From contig CASFNA010000023.1 in the NCBI GenBank assembly GCA_949295905.1, positions 124,001-188,000 of the forward strand: a stretch of 64,000 nt of DNA. The letters are read 5' to 3'. Of this stretch, positions 27,979 through 37,567 are shown in pieces. Numbering within the stretch: position 1 is the first letter of the stretch; each line of letters begins with the position of its first letter. A program made the translations under genes and the position numbers. The DNA is from an uncultured Prevotellaceae bacterium. Lineage in GTDB: Bacteria > Bacteroidota > Bacteroidia > Bacteroidales > Bacteroidaceae. Under the pieces are notes generated by a model. That model was not told the origin of the DNA. It did no database searches and was given only the letters and a program-made list of their open reading frames with translations.

Positions 27979-29724
27979 ATGAATTGGAATACAAATGAAT
28001 TTGTGTGGCTCGACTGGGCCGTACTCGCCATAGGCGTAGTAGCGATAATATGGGCGGTGTACCGCGCCATAGAGAAAGACAAAAAAAGAATGAAGGGAGC
28101 CGACAGCCAGGACTATCTCTTCGGCAAAGGCGAGCCGTGGTATGTCATAGGCGCGGCCATTTTCGCCGCAAACATAGGCTCGGAACACCTCGTAGGACTT
28201 GCCGGCACCGGCGCAAAGGATGGCGTGGGCATGGCACACTGGGAGATGCAGGGCTGGATGATACTTATACTGGGATGGCTCTTCGTTCCCTTCTACCAGC
28301 TGCTCAACAACAAGCTGGGCAAAATCATCACCATGCCCGACTTCCTCAAATTCCGCTACACACAGCGCACTGGCTCTTGGCTGTCTATTATAACGCTGAT
28401 AGCCTACGTGCTGACAAAAGTATCGGTTACGGCGTTCACCGGCGGCATATTCTTCGAGTACCTGCTCGGCCTGCCGTTCTGGTATGGCGCAATAGGACTT
28501 ATCGCAATAACGGCCGTATTTACCGTGTTCGGCGGTATGAAGGGCGTGATGACTCTCTCGGCCATACAGACACCTATTCTTATTATAGGCTCGTTCCTCG
28601 TGCTCTTCCTCGGACTTAGCATGTTGGGCAACGGCAGCATTGCCGAGGGCTGGACGCAGATGATGGCGGTATGCAACGCCGCGCACGACGGCTTCGGCAC
28701 CACGCACATGTTCCACACCGACCCGGCCGACCCGATGTATCCACAATTCCCGGGTTACGTGGTGTTCCTCGGCGCGTCAATCATCGGCTTCTGGTACTGG
28801 TGTACCGACCAGCACATCGTACAGCGTGTGCTTGGGCAGACCAAGGGCGAGGACAACGCCACCGTGATGCGCCGCGCACGCCGCGGTACGATAGCCGCCG
28901 GCTACTTCAAGCTGTTGCCGGTGTTCATGTTCCTCATCCCCGGCATGGTGGCATTCGCCCTTTCGCAGAAAACGGGTAGCGGCATCATAATGGACATAAC
29001 CAACACGCACGACACTGACGGAGCCTTCGCCATGATGGTGAAGAACATCCTGCCCGCCGGCGTAAAGGGATTAGTAACGGTTGGTTTCATCTGTGCCCTC
29101 GTAGCTTCACTGGCAGCGTTCTTCAACAGTTGCGCAACGCTGTTCACCGAAGACTTCTACAAGCCGATGAAGAAAGGCATGAGCGAAAGCCACTACGTAT
29201 TCGTAGGCCGCGTGGCAACAGTGGTTGTGGTGCTCCTCGGACTTGCATGGATGCCTATAATGATGAACATGGGCAACCTGTACTCTTACCTGCAAGACAT
29301 ACAGTCGCTCATAGCTCCTGCCATGGTTGCCGTGTTCACGCTCGGCATATTCTCGAAGAGGATAACGCCAAAGGCTGGCGAATGGGGACTTATAGGCGGT
29401 TTCCTCATCGGCATGTTGCGCCTGCTTACCAATGTAATCACCAATTCTGGCAAGGCCACAATGGACGGTGCATTCTGGGACTACACGGCATGGTTCTGGC
29501 AGACAAACTGGCTAATATTCGAGGTTTGGTTGCTCGTATTCATCATTGCGATGATGATTGTCGTATCGATGTTTACACCCAAACCAAGTGCTGCACAAAT
29601 TGAAGCTATCACGTTTACAAAGGAATACAAGGCATCAATTCTTAAGAGCTGGAATAAGTGGGACGTAATAGCCACACTTGGCGTAGTCGCTTTGTGCGCA
29701 GCTTTCTACTCATATTTCTGGTAA
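27979..29724 (+). CDS. Sodium:solute (SSS) family sugar symporter
   Basis: A 581-residue inner-membrane protein with about 14 hydrophobic segments, of the sodium/glucose cotransporter (SglT-like) family. The motifs DYLFGKGEPWYVIGAAIFAANIGSEH (around residues 40-65; SSS hallmark), the VLTKVSVTAFTGG segment and the WYWCTDQHIVQRVLG stretch (about residues 271-285) are present. It sits between the mutarotase and araR in the arabinose operon, so L-arabinose is the likely substrate. Import would use the Na+ gradient made by Nqr and possibly by the membrane pyrophosphatase. Substrate is inferred from context only. Confidence 0.92.
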   Translation: MNWNTNEFVWLDWAVLAIGVVAIIWAVYRAIEKDKKRMKGADSQDYLFGKGEPWYVIGAAIFAANIGSEHLVGLAGTGAKDGVGMAHWEMQGWMILILGWLFVPFYQLLNNKLGKIITMPDFLKFRYTQRTGSWLSIITLIAYVLTKVSVTAFTGGIFFEYLLGLPFWYGAIGLIAITAVFTVFGGMKGVMTLSAIQTPILIIGSFLVLFLGLSMLGNGSIAEGWTQMMAVCNAAHDGFGTTHMFHTDPADPMYPQFPGYVVFLGASIIGFWYWCTDQHIVQRVLGQTKGEDNATVMRRARRGTIAAGYFKLLPVFMFLIPGMVAFALSQKTGSGIIMDITNTHDTDGAFAMMVKNILPAGVKGLVTVGFICALVASLAAFFNSCATLFTEDFYKPMKKGMSESHYVFVGRVATVVVVLLGLAWMPIMMNMGNLYSYLQDIQSLIAPAMVAVFTLGIFSKRITPKAGEWGLIGGFLIGMLRLLTNVITNSGKATMDGAFWDYTAWFWQTNWLIFEVWLLVFIIAMMIVVSMFTPKPSAAQIEAITFTKEYKASILKSWNKWDVIATLGVVALCAAFYSYFW

Positions 29725-29752
29725 TTACGGCTGAAAAAGCATAAATACAAAT

Positions 29753-30430
29753 ATGACTAACTATTATAGTGAACATTCCAAAGTCTTCGTTTCCGTAGAT
29801 TGCATAATCTTCGGATTCGAAGACAAGGAACTGAAACTGCTCCTCGGCAGGAGAGCCATGGACCCCGGCAGAGGCGAATGGTCGCTTTACGGCGGATTTG
29901 TAGAAGAAGACGAAAGTCTTGACGATGCCGCAAACAGGGTTCTATACGGACTTACAGGCTTGAAGAACCTATATATGAAGCAAGTCGGAGCGTTCGGCGC
30001 AACAGACCGCGACCCTGGAGAAAGGGTCATATCTGTAGCATACTGCGCGCTCATCAATGTGAAGGACTATGATAAAAGGCTGCTTGAGGCACACCAAGTA
30101 GAATGGGTAAGCCTGAAAGACATGCCCGTACTCTACTCCGACCATAACGACATGGTAAAAAAAGCGATTGCCTTGTTACGCCGCAGGATATCCGCCGAAC
30201 CATTGAGTTTCAACCTATTGCCAGACATGTTCACACTCACACAGCTGCAACATGTCTATGAAGCAATACTTGGCGAACCGATAGACAAGCGCAATTTCAG
30301 GAAGAGAATAAAAACCATTGAGTACATAGAAAAGACAGACAAGATAGACAAGCTGTCGTCGAAACGCGGTGCTGCACTCTACCGTTTCAATAAAGAGGCA
30401 TACATGGAAGACCCAATATTCAAACTATAA
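29753..30430 (+). CDS. araR: Nudix-related transcriptional regulator of arabinose use (AraR)
   Basis: An NrtR-type regulator with an N-terminal Nudix domain (about 1-140) and a C-terminal winged helix (about 150-225). The Nudix box is disabled: after Gly48 and Glu54 the REUXEE motif reads Arg62-Val63-Leu-Tyr-Gly66-Leu67, so three catalytic glutamates are gone. The domain should therefore sense a ligand rather than hydrolyse nucleotides. Nudix-type AraR repressors sensing L-arabinose are established for Bacteroides. Here the gene lies inside the operon between the transporter and araD, which supports the same role. Its operator is not certain; the direct repeat at 26719-26745 is a candidate. 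Confidence 0.88.
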   Translation: MTNYYSEHSKVFVSVDCIIFGFEDKELKLLLGRRAMDPGRGEWSLYGGFVEEDESLDDAANRVLYGLTGLKNLYMKQVGAFGATDRDPGERVISVAYCALINVKDYDKRLLEAHQVEWVSLKDMPVLYSDHNDMVKKAIALLRRRISAEPLSFNLLPDMFTLTQLQHVYEAILGEPIDKRNFRKRIKTIEYIEKTDKIDKLSSKRGAALYRFNKEAYMEDPIFKL

Positions 30431-30434
30431 GATT

Positions 30435-31133
30435 ATGTTGGAAGAACTTAAGGAAAGAGTGTTCAAAGCCAATTTGGATTTGGTAAAACACAATCTGGTA
30501 ATATTCACATGGGGCAACGTCTCCGGCATAGACCGCGAAAAAGGCCTCGTAGTAATCAAACCATCTGGAGTAAGCTACGACACGATGAAAGTGTCTGACA
30601 TGGTCGTAGTTGACCTGGAGACAGGAAAGACCGTAGAAGGCGAACTGAATCCATCTTCAGACACGCCGACTCACCTCGAGTTATACCGTGCTTTCCCTGA
30701 AATAGGCGGCGTAGTGCATACCCACTCCACATACGCAACGGCATGGGCGCAGGCAGGCAAGGACATTCCCAATATAGGAACAACCCACGCAGACTATTTC
30801 CATGACGACATACCATGCACAGCAGACATGACCGCAGACCAGATGGCGGAATATGAGAAAGAGACCGGCACGGTGATAATTGAGCGTTTTAAGGGGCTGA
30901 ACTACATACACACTCCAGGCGTACTTGTCAAGAACCACGGGCCGTTCTCATGGGGCAAAGACCCTGACAACGCCGTGTACAACGCCGTAGTGATGGAGCA
31001 AGTGGCAAAAATGGCGTTCGTATCATTATGCGTCAACCCCGAAACTACAATGAATCCGCTGCTCGTTGAAAAGCATTTCAACCGCAAACACGGTCCCAAC
31101 GCTTATTACGGACAAAAAAAGAGAGACAAATAA
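30435..31133 (+). CDS. araD: L-ribulose-5-phosphate 4-epimerase
   Basis: AraD converts L-ribulose 5-phosphate to D-xylulose 5-phosphate, the exit of the arabinose pathway. The start at 30435 ([16 protein letters not shown]) gives 232 residues and follows the araR stop by 4 bp; the longer frame from 30369 would overlap araR. Class II aldolase-fold motifs are clear: [25 protein letters not shown], zinc-binding histidines in [13 protein letters not shown] and [12 protein letters not shown]. Next genes are araA and araB. Confidence 0.96.
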   Translation: MLEELKERVFKANLDLVKHNLVIFTWGNVSGIDREKGLVVIKPSGVSYDTMKVSDMVVVDLETGKTVEGELNPSSDTPTHLELYRAFPEIGGVVHTHSTYATAWAQAGKDIPNIGTTHADYFHDDIPCTADMTADQMAEYEKETGTVIIERFKGLNYIHTPGVLVKNHGPFSWGKDPDNAVYNAVVMEQVAKMAFVSLCVNPETTMNPLLVEKHFNRKHGPNAYYGQKKRDK

Positions 31134-31170
31134 AACAAGAATTAATACACTAACAATAAAAAACAATACT

Positions 31171-32712
31171 ATGGTTAAAGCATTTGAAAATCTTGAAGTG
31201 TGGTTCATAACAGGAGCACAACTTCTTTACGGAGGTGACGCCGTCGTGCAAGTAGACGGTCACTCTAAAATAATGGTTGAAGGACTGAACAATTCCGGCC
31301 GTCTGCCTATCAAGGTGGTGTACAAAGGTACTGCAAACAGCAGCAAGGAAGTAGCCGACCTTTTCGCCGCCGCCAATAACGATAAGAAATGCGTAGGCGT
31401 GATAACATGGATGCACACCTTCTCACCCGCAAAGATGTGGATACACGGATTGCAGATACTGCACAAGCCCCTACTCCACCTGCATACGCAGTTCAACGAG
31501 GAAATTCCATGGGATTCTATCGACATGGATTTCATGAACCTGAACCAAAGCGCGCACGGCGACCGCGAGTTCGGCCACATAATAGCACGTATGCGCCTGC
31601 GCCGCAAGCTCGTGGTTGGTTACTGGAAAGATGCCAAGACACAAGACCACATCGCCGTATGGGAGCGTGTCTGCGCTGCATGGGCGGACTCACAGGATAT
31701 GCTCATACTGCGTTTTGGCGACCAAATGAACAACGTTGCCGTAACCGACGGCGACAAGGTGGCCGCCGAGCAGGTGCTGGGTTATCACGTAGATTACTGC
31801 CCGTTCAGCGAAGTGCTCGAATACTTCAAGAACGTAAAAGACGCCGATGTGGACGCTCTGGTTGATACATACTTCAAGGAATACGACCATGACGCAGAAC
31901 TTGAAGACAAGTCTACTGTGGCATACAAAAAGGTGTGGAACTCGGCAAAAGCTGAACTTGCACTGCGCGCCATCCTGAAAGACAAGGGCGCAAAGGGCTT
32001 TACAACCAACTTTGACGACCTCGGCGATGTTGACGTAGAGCACAGCGGCATGGGCTTCGACCAAATCCCCGGTCTGGCATCACAGCGCCTTATGGCTGAA
32101 GGCTACGGTTTCGGAGCAGAAGGCGACTGGAAGTCGGCCGCACTTTACCGCACCGTATGGTTCATGACGCAGGGCATGGAGAACGGATGCTCGTTCCTTG
32201 AGGACTATACGCTCAACTTCAACGGCGAGCAAAGCGCCATACTGCAATCACACATGCTTGAAGTATGTCCTCTCATCGCCGCATCAAAGCCCCGCCTTGA
32301 GGTGCATTTCCTCGGCATTGGCATTAGGAAGAGCGAGACGGCACGCCTCGTATTCACCTCTAAGGTAGGCACCGGCGTTACCGCAACCGTGGTGGACATG
32401 GGCAACCGCTTCCGCATGATTGTAAACGACGTGAAATGTATCGAGCCGAAACCGCTGCCCAAACTGCCCGTAGCATCAGCCCTGTGGATACCTCAACCAA
32501 ACTTCGAGGTCGGCGCTGGATGCTGGATTTACGCCGGCGGCACACACCATAGTTGCTTCTCTTACGACCTGACCGATGAATACTGGCAGGACTACGCTGA
32601 AATAGCAGGTATTGAGTGTGTATTCATCAACGAAGACACTAAGGTTGACGAATTCCGTAAGGAACTGCGTTTCAACGATGTTTACTACATGCTTAACAAG
32701 GCGTTGAACTAA
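31171..32712 (+). CDS. araA: L-arabinose isomerase
   Basis: AraA isomerises L-arabinose to L-ribulose. I chose the ATG at 31171 (MVKAFENLEVWFITGAQLLYGG), giving 513 residues; the longer frame overlaps the end of araD. Family motifs GVITWMHTFSPAKMWIHGL (about 80-98), PLLHLHTQFNEEIPW and the metal-site region with GFGAEGDWKSAALYR and KPRLEVHFLGIG are present. It is 37 bp after araD. A perfect 24-bp inverted repeat separates it from araB downstream. Confidence 0.97.
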   Translation: MVKAFENLEVWFITGAQLLYGGDAVVQVDGHSKIMVEGLNNSGRLPIKVVYKGTANSSKEVADLFAAANNDKKCVGVITWMHTFSPAKMWIHGLQILHKPLLHLHTQFNEEIPWDSIDMDFMNLNQSAHGDREFGHIIARMRLRRKLVVGYWKDAKTQDHIAVWERVCAAWADSQDMLILRFGDQMNNVAVTDGDKVAAEQVLGYHVDYCPFSEVLEYFKNVKDADVDALVDTYFKEYDHDAELEDKSTVAYKKVWNSAKAELALRAILKDKGAKGFTTNFDDLGDVDVEHSGMGFDQIPGLASQRLMAEGYGFGAEGDWKSAALYRTVWFMTQGMENGCSFLEDYTLNFNGEQSAILQSHMLEVCPLIAASKPRLEVHFLGIGIRKSETARLVFTSKVGTGVTATVVDMGNRFRMIVNDVKCIEPKPLPKLPVASALWIPQPNFEVGAGCWIYAGGTHHSCFSYDLTDEYWQDYAEIAGIECVFINEDTKVDEFRKELRFNDVYYMLNKALN

Positions 32713-32717
32713 TTAAA

Positions 32718-32801
32718 AATTAAGAGTTAAGAATTAAGAAAGCATGCCATACCTGAAGAATTGCAGCATAAAGTGTTTTTCTTAATTCTTAACTCTTAAT
32801 T
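32718..32801. repeat. TTAAGAGTTAAG inverted repeat between araA and araB
   Basis: The arms 32718-32741 and 32778-32801 are perfect 24-bp complements around a 36-nt loop. The element lies within the araA-araB intergenic gap, where the mRNA would form a long AT-rich hairpin. Confidence 0.85.
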
Positions 32802-32825
32802 CTTAATTAAAAAAAGGATAATCTT

Positions 32826-34502
32826 ATGAATAAATACGTAATCGGACTTGACTACGGCAGCGACTCGGCACGCGCCCTTGTCGTCAATGCCGGGACGGGA
32901 GAGATACTCGCTACAAGCGTAAAGTATTATCCCAGATGGAAGAATGGATTGTATTGCAACCCCATGACAAACCAATGGCGTCAGCACCCGAAGGACTACC
33001 TTGAAGTGCTGGAAGCCACCGTTACCGACGCTTTGGGACAATGCGCCAAAGACGTTGCCGAGAATGTTGTAGGCATAGCGTTCGACACGACCGGCTCAAC
33101 GCCCGCATTTACCGACGAGAACGGTACTCCGCTGGCCATGCTTCCCGAATTTGCCGAGAACCCTAACGCAATGTTCGTCCTGTGGAAAGACCACACGGCC
33201 ATCAAGGAAGCTGAAGAGATTAACGCCGCTTGCGCAAAATCAGATGTAAACTACATCAAGTACGAAGGCGGCATATACTCGGCCGAATGGTATTGGGCGA
33301 AGGCACTGCACATACTCCGCGAAGACCCGGAAGTGGCGAAAAAGGCGTATTCCATCGTAGAATATTGCGAATGGCTGCCGGCCGTGCTTACCGGAGTAAC
33401 GTCGGCCAAGGACATCGTGCGCAGCCGTTGCGCCTGCGGCCACAAGGCCATGTGGCACAAAGACTGGAACGGACTGCCTCCCGAGGAGTTTCTCACGTCC
33501 ATTGACCCGAAACTGGCTGGCTTCCGCGACAGGCTCTTCACTGAAACGGAGACGGCAGACAAACCCGTAGGCCACCTCTGCAAGGAATGGGCCGACAGGC
33601 TCGGTTTGAGCGAGAACGTGGTCGTTGCCGGTGGCGCTTACGACTGCCACATGGGTGCCGTTGGCGCAGGCGTAACGCCGCACACGCTGGTACGTGTAAT
33701 AGGAACATCCACATGCGATGTCATGGTAGCGTCATACGATGAGATTGGCGACAAGTGCATCAAGGGCATATGCGGCCAGGTAGACGGCAGCGTAATCCCC
33801 GGCATGGTAGGCCTTGAGGCCGGCCAGTCAAGCTTTGGCGACGTGTACGCAATGTTCAGGCGCATACTTGAATTCCCCGTGCGCAACATCCTGCCCCAGG
33901 TCGTAGGCGACAAGCTGCCCAAAGAAGAGGTTGACAAGATGGTTGAAGACACGTGCGACAAAATCATAGTCCGCCTTACGGAAGAAGCCGAGAAGATACC
34001 CGTAAGCGAAAGTACGATGATAGCGACCGACTGGATTAACGGACGCCGCACGCCTGATGCCAACCAGCTGCTTAAAGGCACGGTTGCAGGCTTCACGCTC
34101 GGGTCTACCGCGCCGCAAGTGTTCCGCGCATTGGTAGAGGCTACTGCGTATGGAACAAAAGCCATTGTTGACCGCTTCGAGAACGAAGGCGTAGTGATTG
34201 ATAATGTAATCGGCATCGGCGGCATAGCGTTGAAGTCGCCGTTCGTGATGCAGACCATGTGCGATGTTATCAACAAGCCCATCAAGGTATGCAACACCGA
34301 CCAGGCCTGCGCCCTCGGAGCTGCCATGTTCGCGGCTACGGCAGCCGGAGTTTACGGCAAGGTTGAAGACGCCATAGCCAACATGAACAGCGGCTTCTCG
34401 AAAGAATACAAGCCCAATCCCGACAAGGTAAAGGCTTATGCCGAGCTTTACAAGAACTATCTGAAACTTGGAGAGTTCACCGAAAAAGAATTGTTCAATT
34501 GA
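32826..34502 (+). CDS. araB: L-ribulokinase
   Basis: AraB phosphorylates L-ribulose to L-ribulose 5-phosphate using ATP. The 558-residue FGGY-family kinase begins YVIGLDYGSDSARALVV, typical of AraB, and has the FDTTGSTPAF region (about residues 80-89), the GGAYDCHMGAVGAG segment and C-terminal GIGGIALKSPFVMQTM with CALGAAMFAA. It is the last gene of the operon; a perfect 20-bp hairpin follows about 75 bp after the stop. Confidence 0.95.
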   Translation: MNKYVIGLDYGSDSARALVVNAGTGEILATSVKYYPRWKNGLYCNPMTNQWRQHPKDYLEVLEATVTDALGQCAKDVAENVVGIAFDTTGSTPAFTDENGTPLAMLPEFAENPNAMFVLWKDHTAIKEAEEINAACAKSDVNYIKYEGGIYSAEWYWAKALHILREDPEVAKKAYSIVEYCEWLPAVLTGVTSAKDIVRSRCACGHKAMWHKDWNGLPPEEFLTSIDPKLAGFRDRLFTETETADKPVGHLCKEWADRLGLSENVVVAGGAYDCHMGAVGAGVTPHTLVRVIGTSTCDVMVASYDEIGDKCIKGICGQVDGSVIPGMVGLEAGQSSFGDVYAMFRRILEFPVRNILPQVVGDKLPKEEVDKMVEDTCDKIIVRLTEEAEKIPVSESTMIATDWINGRRTPDANQLLKGTVAGFTLGSTAPQVFRALVEATAYGTKAIVDRFENEGVVIDNVIGIGGIALKSPFVMQTMCDVINKPIKVCNTDQACALGAAMFAATAAGVYGKVEDAIANMNSGFSKEYKPNPDKVKAYAELYKNYLKLGEFTEKELFN

Positions 34503-34575
34503 CTGGCTTGCCATCAATATTAGCCTGACAGGTTGTCACAAGCCAATAGCTGCAGGCTAAAACATGGCTAAACAT

Positions 34576-34622
34576 AACGCCAAAGGCCGTCTTTCGCAAC
34601 ATGAAAGACGGCCTTTGGCGTT
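34576..34622. repeat. Perfect GGCCGTCTTT hairpin repeat
   Basis: Arms AACGCCAAAGGCCGTCTTTC (34576-34595) and its exact complement (34603-34622) flank a 7-nt loop GCAACAT. It may terminate the arabinose operon, though no T-run follows. Confidence 0.85.
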
Positions 34623-34933
34623 GTTAAAGACCGCTTTTTACCAACGCATCAACCGCACACGCATAACATACTGACAATCAACATGTTATAAAGACACATA
34701 CAACAATATCCAGACTGACAACATGTCAGCATCCTGTCTATGAAGAAATGCCATGGGAAAATACACTTGTAAGACAGGCTTAAGCATGCTGTTGATGGCA
34801 TACGGTTATACACTATATCAGGCATGGCATATTAAAAATCCACCATGATGAAACTTTTAAAAACATAAATGAAACATAATTTAATACTGTGTCAAAGCAT
34901 TTGAACTTTTGGGCGTTTTAAAATGCCATTTCT

Positions 34934-34964
34934 TTTGTATTTAACACAAAATTCTTTATCTTTG
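34934..34964 (+). promoter_or_regulatory. Transketolase promoter
   Basis: TTTG (34934-34937), 19 nt, TATCTTTG (34957-34964); leader about 70 nt. Confidence 0.85.
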
Positions 34965-35041
34965 TACCTGACAAGCAAATTCCGGCAGAATACCGGACTG
35001 ACGATAACCCTGTACACTAACGTTTAATACTATTTATATCA

Positions 35042-37060
35042 ATGAACGACAAAAATTTAATGAACAAAGCAGCCGACAACATCCGCATACTGGCTGCGTC
35101 AATGGTTGAAAAAGCTAACTCTGGACACCCCGGTGGCGCCATGGGTGGTGCAGATTTCATCAATGTGCTTTTCTCTGAATTCTTAGTCTATGACCCCGAA
35201 AATCCGTCATGGGCAGGTCGTGACCGCTTCTATCTCGACCCGGGTCACATGTCGCCCATGCTCTACAGCGCGCTTTGCCTGCAAGGCAAGTTCACGCTTG
35301 ACGAGCTGGCAGAGTTCCGCCAGTGGGGCTCACCTACTCCTGGTCACCCCGAGCGCGACATAGAAAGAGGCATAGAGAACACGTCAGGCCCGCTGGGACA
35401 AGGCCATACGTTCGCAGCAGGAGCAGCCGTGGCAGAGAAATTCCTTGAAGCACGTCTTGGCAAGGAAGTAATGCAGCACAAAATCTACGCCTACATCTCC
35501 GACGGAGGCGTTGAGGAAGAGATTTCGCAAGGCACGGGCCGCATAGCCGGCATACTCGGCCTTAACAACCTCATAATGTTCTATGACTCCAACGACATAC
35601 AGCTCTCAACAGAGTGCAACGCCGTAATGGACGAGGACACAGAGGCCAAATACAAGGCTTGGGGATGGAACGTCATCAAGATTAACGGCAACGATGCCGA
35701 CGAGATACGCGCCGCCCTGACCGCTGCACAGAAGGAAGAGCACCGCCCCACCCTCATCATCGGTAAGACCGTAATGGGCAAAGGCGCGCTCAAGGATGAC
35801 GGCACAAGCTATGAGCACAGCATCAAGACACACGGTGCTCCGCTTGGCGGCAACGCATATGTGAACACAATCAAGAATCTCGGCGGCGACCCTGAAAATC
35901 CGTTCCAGATATTCCCCGAAGTAAAAGAACTTTATGCAAAGCGTGCCGAGGAATTGAAGAAGATTGTGGCTGAACGCCGTGCAGAGGAAGAGAAATGGGC
36001 AAAAGCCAATCCGGAAAAAGCCGCACAGATGAAGGAATGGTTCAGTGGCAACGCTCCCAAGGTAGACTGGAGCGTACTTGTACAGAAAGAAGGCTCTGCC
36101 ACACGTGCCGCTTCGGCCGCCTGCCTCGGTGTACTGGCAGAACAGGTGCCAAACATGATATGCGCATCAGCCGACCTTTCAAACAGCGATAAGACCGACG
36201 GATTCCTGAAGAAGACAACATCTTTGACGAAAGACGACTTCACCGGAGCATTCTTCCAGGCAGGAGTGAGCGAGCTTACAATGGCCTGCATGTGCATCGG
36301 AATGTACCTGCACGGCGGTGTCATACCGGCTTGCGGCACGTTCTTCGTATTCTCCGACTACATGAAGCCTGCCGTACGTATGGCCGCATTGATGGAAGTG
36401 CCAATCAAGTTCATATGGACTCATGACGCGTTCCGCGTAGGAGAAGACGGTCCTACACACGAACCCGTAGAGCAGGAAGCACAAATCCGACTGATGGAAA
36501 AGCTCAAGAACCATCATGGAAAGGACAGCGTACGCGTGTTCCGTCCTGCCGATGCTGACGAGACTACGGTATGCTGGGCTATGGCAATGGAGAACACCGA
36601 GACACCTACCGCCCTCGTCTTCTCACGCCAGAACATTGCCAAATTGCCGGCCGGAAACGACTACGAGCAGGCACGCAAGGGTGCTTACATCGTGGCAGGG
36701 TCTGACGAACAGTTTGACGTGATATTGCTTGCTGACGGTTCAGAAGTTTCAACTCTTGTTGCGGGAGCAGAGCTTTTGCGTAAGGACGGAATAAAAATCC
36801 GCATTGTAAGTGTACCGAGCGAAGGCCTTTTCCGCAGCCAAAGCAAAGAATATCAGGAAAGCATACTGCCAACAGGCGCAAAGATTTTCGGTATGACCGC
36901 AGGTCTGCCCGTAACGCTTGAAGGACTTGTAGGCGCAAACGGAAAGGTATTCGGAATGCAGAGCTTCGGTTTCTCGGCACCTTACAAGGTTTTGGACGAA
37001 AAGCTCGGATATACCGCCGAGAATGTATACAAACAAGTTAAAGCTTTTATGGAGGACTAA
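35042..37060 (+). CDS. tkt: Transketolase
   Basis: A thiamine-diphosphate enzyme of the non-oxidative pentose phosphate pathway that transfers two-carbon units from xylulose 5-phosphate. The 672-residue protein shows KANSGHPGGAMGGADF (about 19-34), the SDGGVEEEISQG cofactor segment, and the transketolase pyrimidine-domain signature WTHDAFRVGEDGPTHEPVEQ. It has its own promoter, separate from the arabinose operon, but takes that pathway's product. rpiB follows 3 bp downstream. Family and length are typical. Confidence 0.96.
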   Translation: MNDKNLMNKAADNIRILAASMVEKANSGHPGGAMGGADFINVLFSEFLVYDPENPSWAGRDRFYLDPGHMSPMLYSALCLQGKFTLDELAEFRQWGSPTPGHPERDIERGIENTSGPLGQGHTFAAGAAVAEKFLEARLGKEVMQHKIYAYISDGGVEEEISQGTGRIAGILGLNNLIMFYDSNDIQLSTECNAVMDEDTEAKYKAWGWNVIKINGNDADEIRAALTAAQKEEHRPTLIIGKTVMGKGALKDDGTSYEHSIKTHGAPLGGNAYVNTIKNLGGDPENPFQIFPEVKELYAKRAEELKKIVAERRAEEEKWAKANPEKAAQMKEWFSGNAPKVDWSVLVQKEGSATRAASAACLGVLAEQVPNMICASADLSNSDKTDGFLKKTTSLTKDDFTGAFFQAGVSELTMACMCIGMYLHGGVIPACGTFFVFSDYMKPAVRMAALMEVPIKFIWTHDAFRVGEDGPTHEPVEQEAQIRLMEKLKNHHGKDSVRVFRPADADETTVCWAMAMENTETPTALVFSRQNIAKLPAGNDYEQARKGAYIVAGSDEQFDVILLADGSEVSTLVAGAELLRKDGIKIRIVSVPSEGLFRSQSKEYQESILPTGAKIFGMTAGLPVTLEGLVGANGKVFGMQSFGFSAPYKVLDEKLGYTAENVYKQVKAFMED

Positions 37061-37063
37061 GCC

Positions 37064-37504
37064 ATGGACATTAAAACCGTCGGAATAGCTTGCGACCACG
37101 CAGGCTTTCCGCTAAAGAAGTTTGTAGTGCAGTATCTTGAAGAGCACGGTTATCCGTATAAAGACTACGGCACATACAGCGACATGAGTTGTGACTATCC
37201 CGACTTTGGCCACGCCTTGGCTGAAGGAATTGAGAGTGGAGAAGTCTATCCTGGTATAGGCATATGTGGTAGTGGTGAAGGCATGGCCATAACACTTAAC
37301 AAGCATCAGGGTGTAAGGGCTGGTCTCGTTTGGTGTCCTGAAATCAGCGAACTAATCCGCCAGCACAATGACGCCAATGTCATAGTCCTGCCGGGACGCT
37401 TCATTGACAACAAGACTGCCGGGAAAATACTCGACACATTCTTCAAGACATCTTTTGAAGGCGGCCGCCATCAACGCCGTGTTGAAAAGATACCTGTAAA
37501 ATAA
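37064..37504 (+). CDS. rpiB: Ribose-5-phosphate isomerase B
   Basis: RpiB interconverts ribose 5-phosphate and ribulose 5-phosphate. The 146 residues carry the family features IACDHAGFPLKK near the N-terminus, a CDYPDFGHALAEGI block, GICGSGEGMAITLNKHQGVRAGL (active cysteine region, about 66-88) and HNDANVIVLPGRFID. It starts 3 bp after transketolase, so the two are surely co-transcribed and translationally linked. The ORF is closed by a bidirectional terminator. Confidence 0.95.
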   Translation: MDIKTVGIACDHAGFPLKKFVVQYLEEHGYPYKDYGTYSDMSCDYPDFGHALAEGIESGEVYPGIGICGSGEGMAITLNKHQGVRAGLVWCPEISELIRQHNDANVIVLPGRFIDNKTAGKILDTFFKTSFEGGRHQRRVEKIPVK

Positions 37505-37517
37505 AGGCTGTGAAGAT

Positions 37518-37550
37518 AAAAAATGCCGCATCGTTCGATGCGGCATTTTT
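37518..37550. terminator. Bidirectional terminator between rpiB and pyk
   Basis: AAAAAATGCCGCATC and GATGCGGCATTTTT form a perfect stem around a tiny loop, with A- and T-runs serving both convergent genes. Confidence 0.9.
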
Positions 37551-37567
37551 ATTTAAAGACTACCGTT

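Larger units (their letters stand above)
34503..35041. other. Intergenic region between araB and transketolase
   Basis: About 540 bp with one perfect GGCCGTCTTT hairpin (34576-34622), AT-rich DNA and the transketolase promoter at 34934-34964. No gene is supported. Confidence 0.7.

Noticed and set aside
30369..30434. Upstream start of araD overlapping araR
   Set aside because: The extra residues are not conserved in AraD; the ATG at 30435 gives the normal N-terminus.
34576..34622. Certain rho-independent terminator for the arabinose operon
   Set aside because: The stem is excellent but no T-run follows and close relatives of the hairpin occur away from gene ends, so I list it as a repeat.
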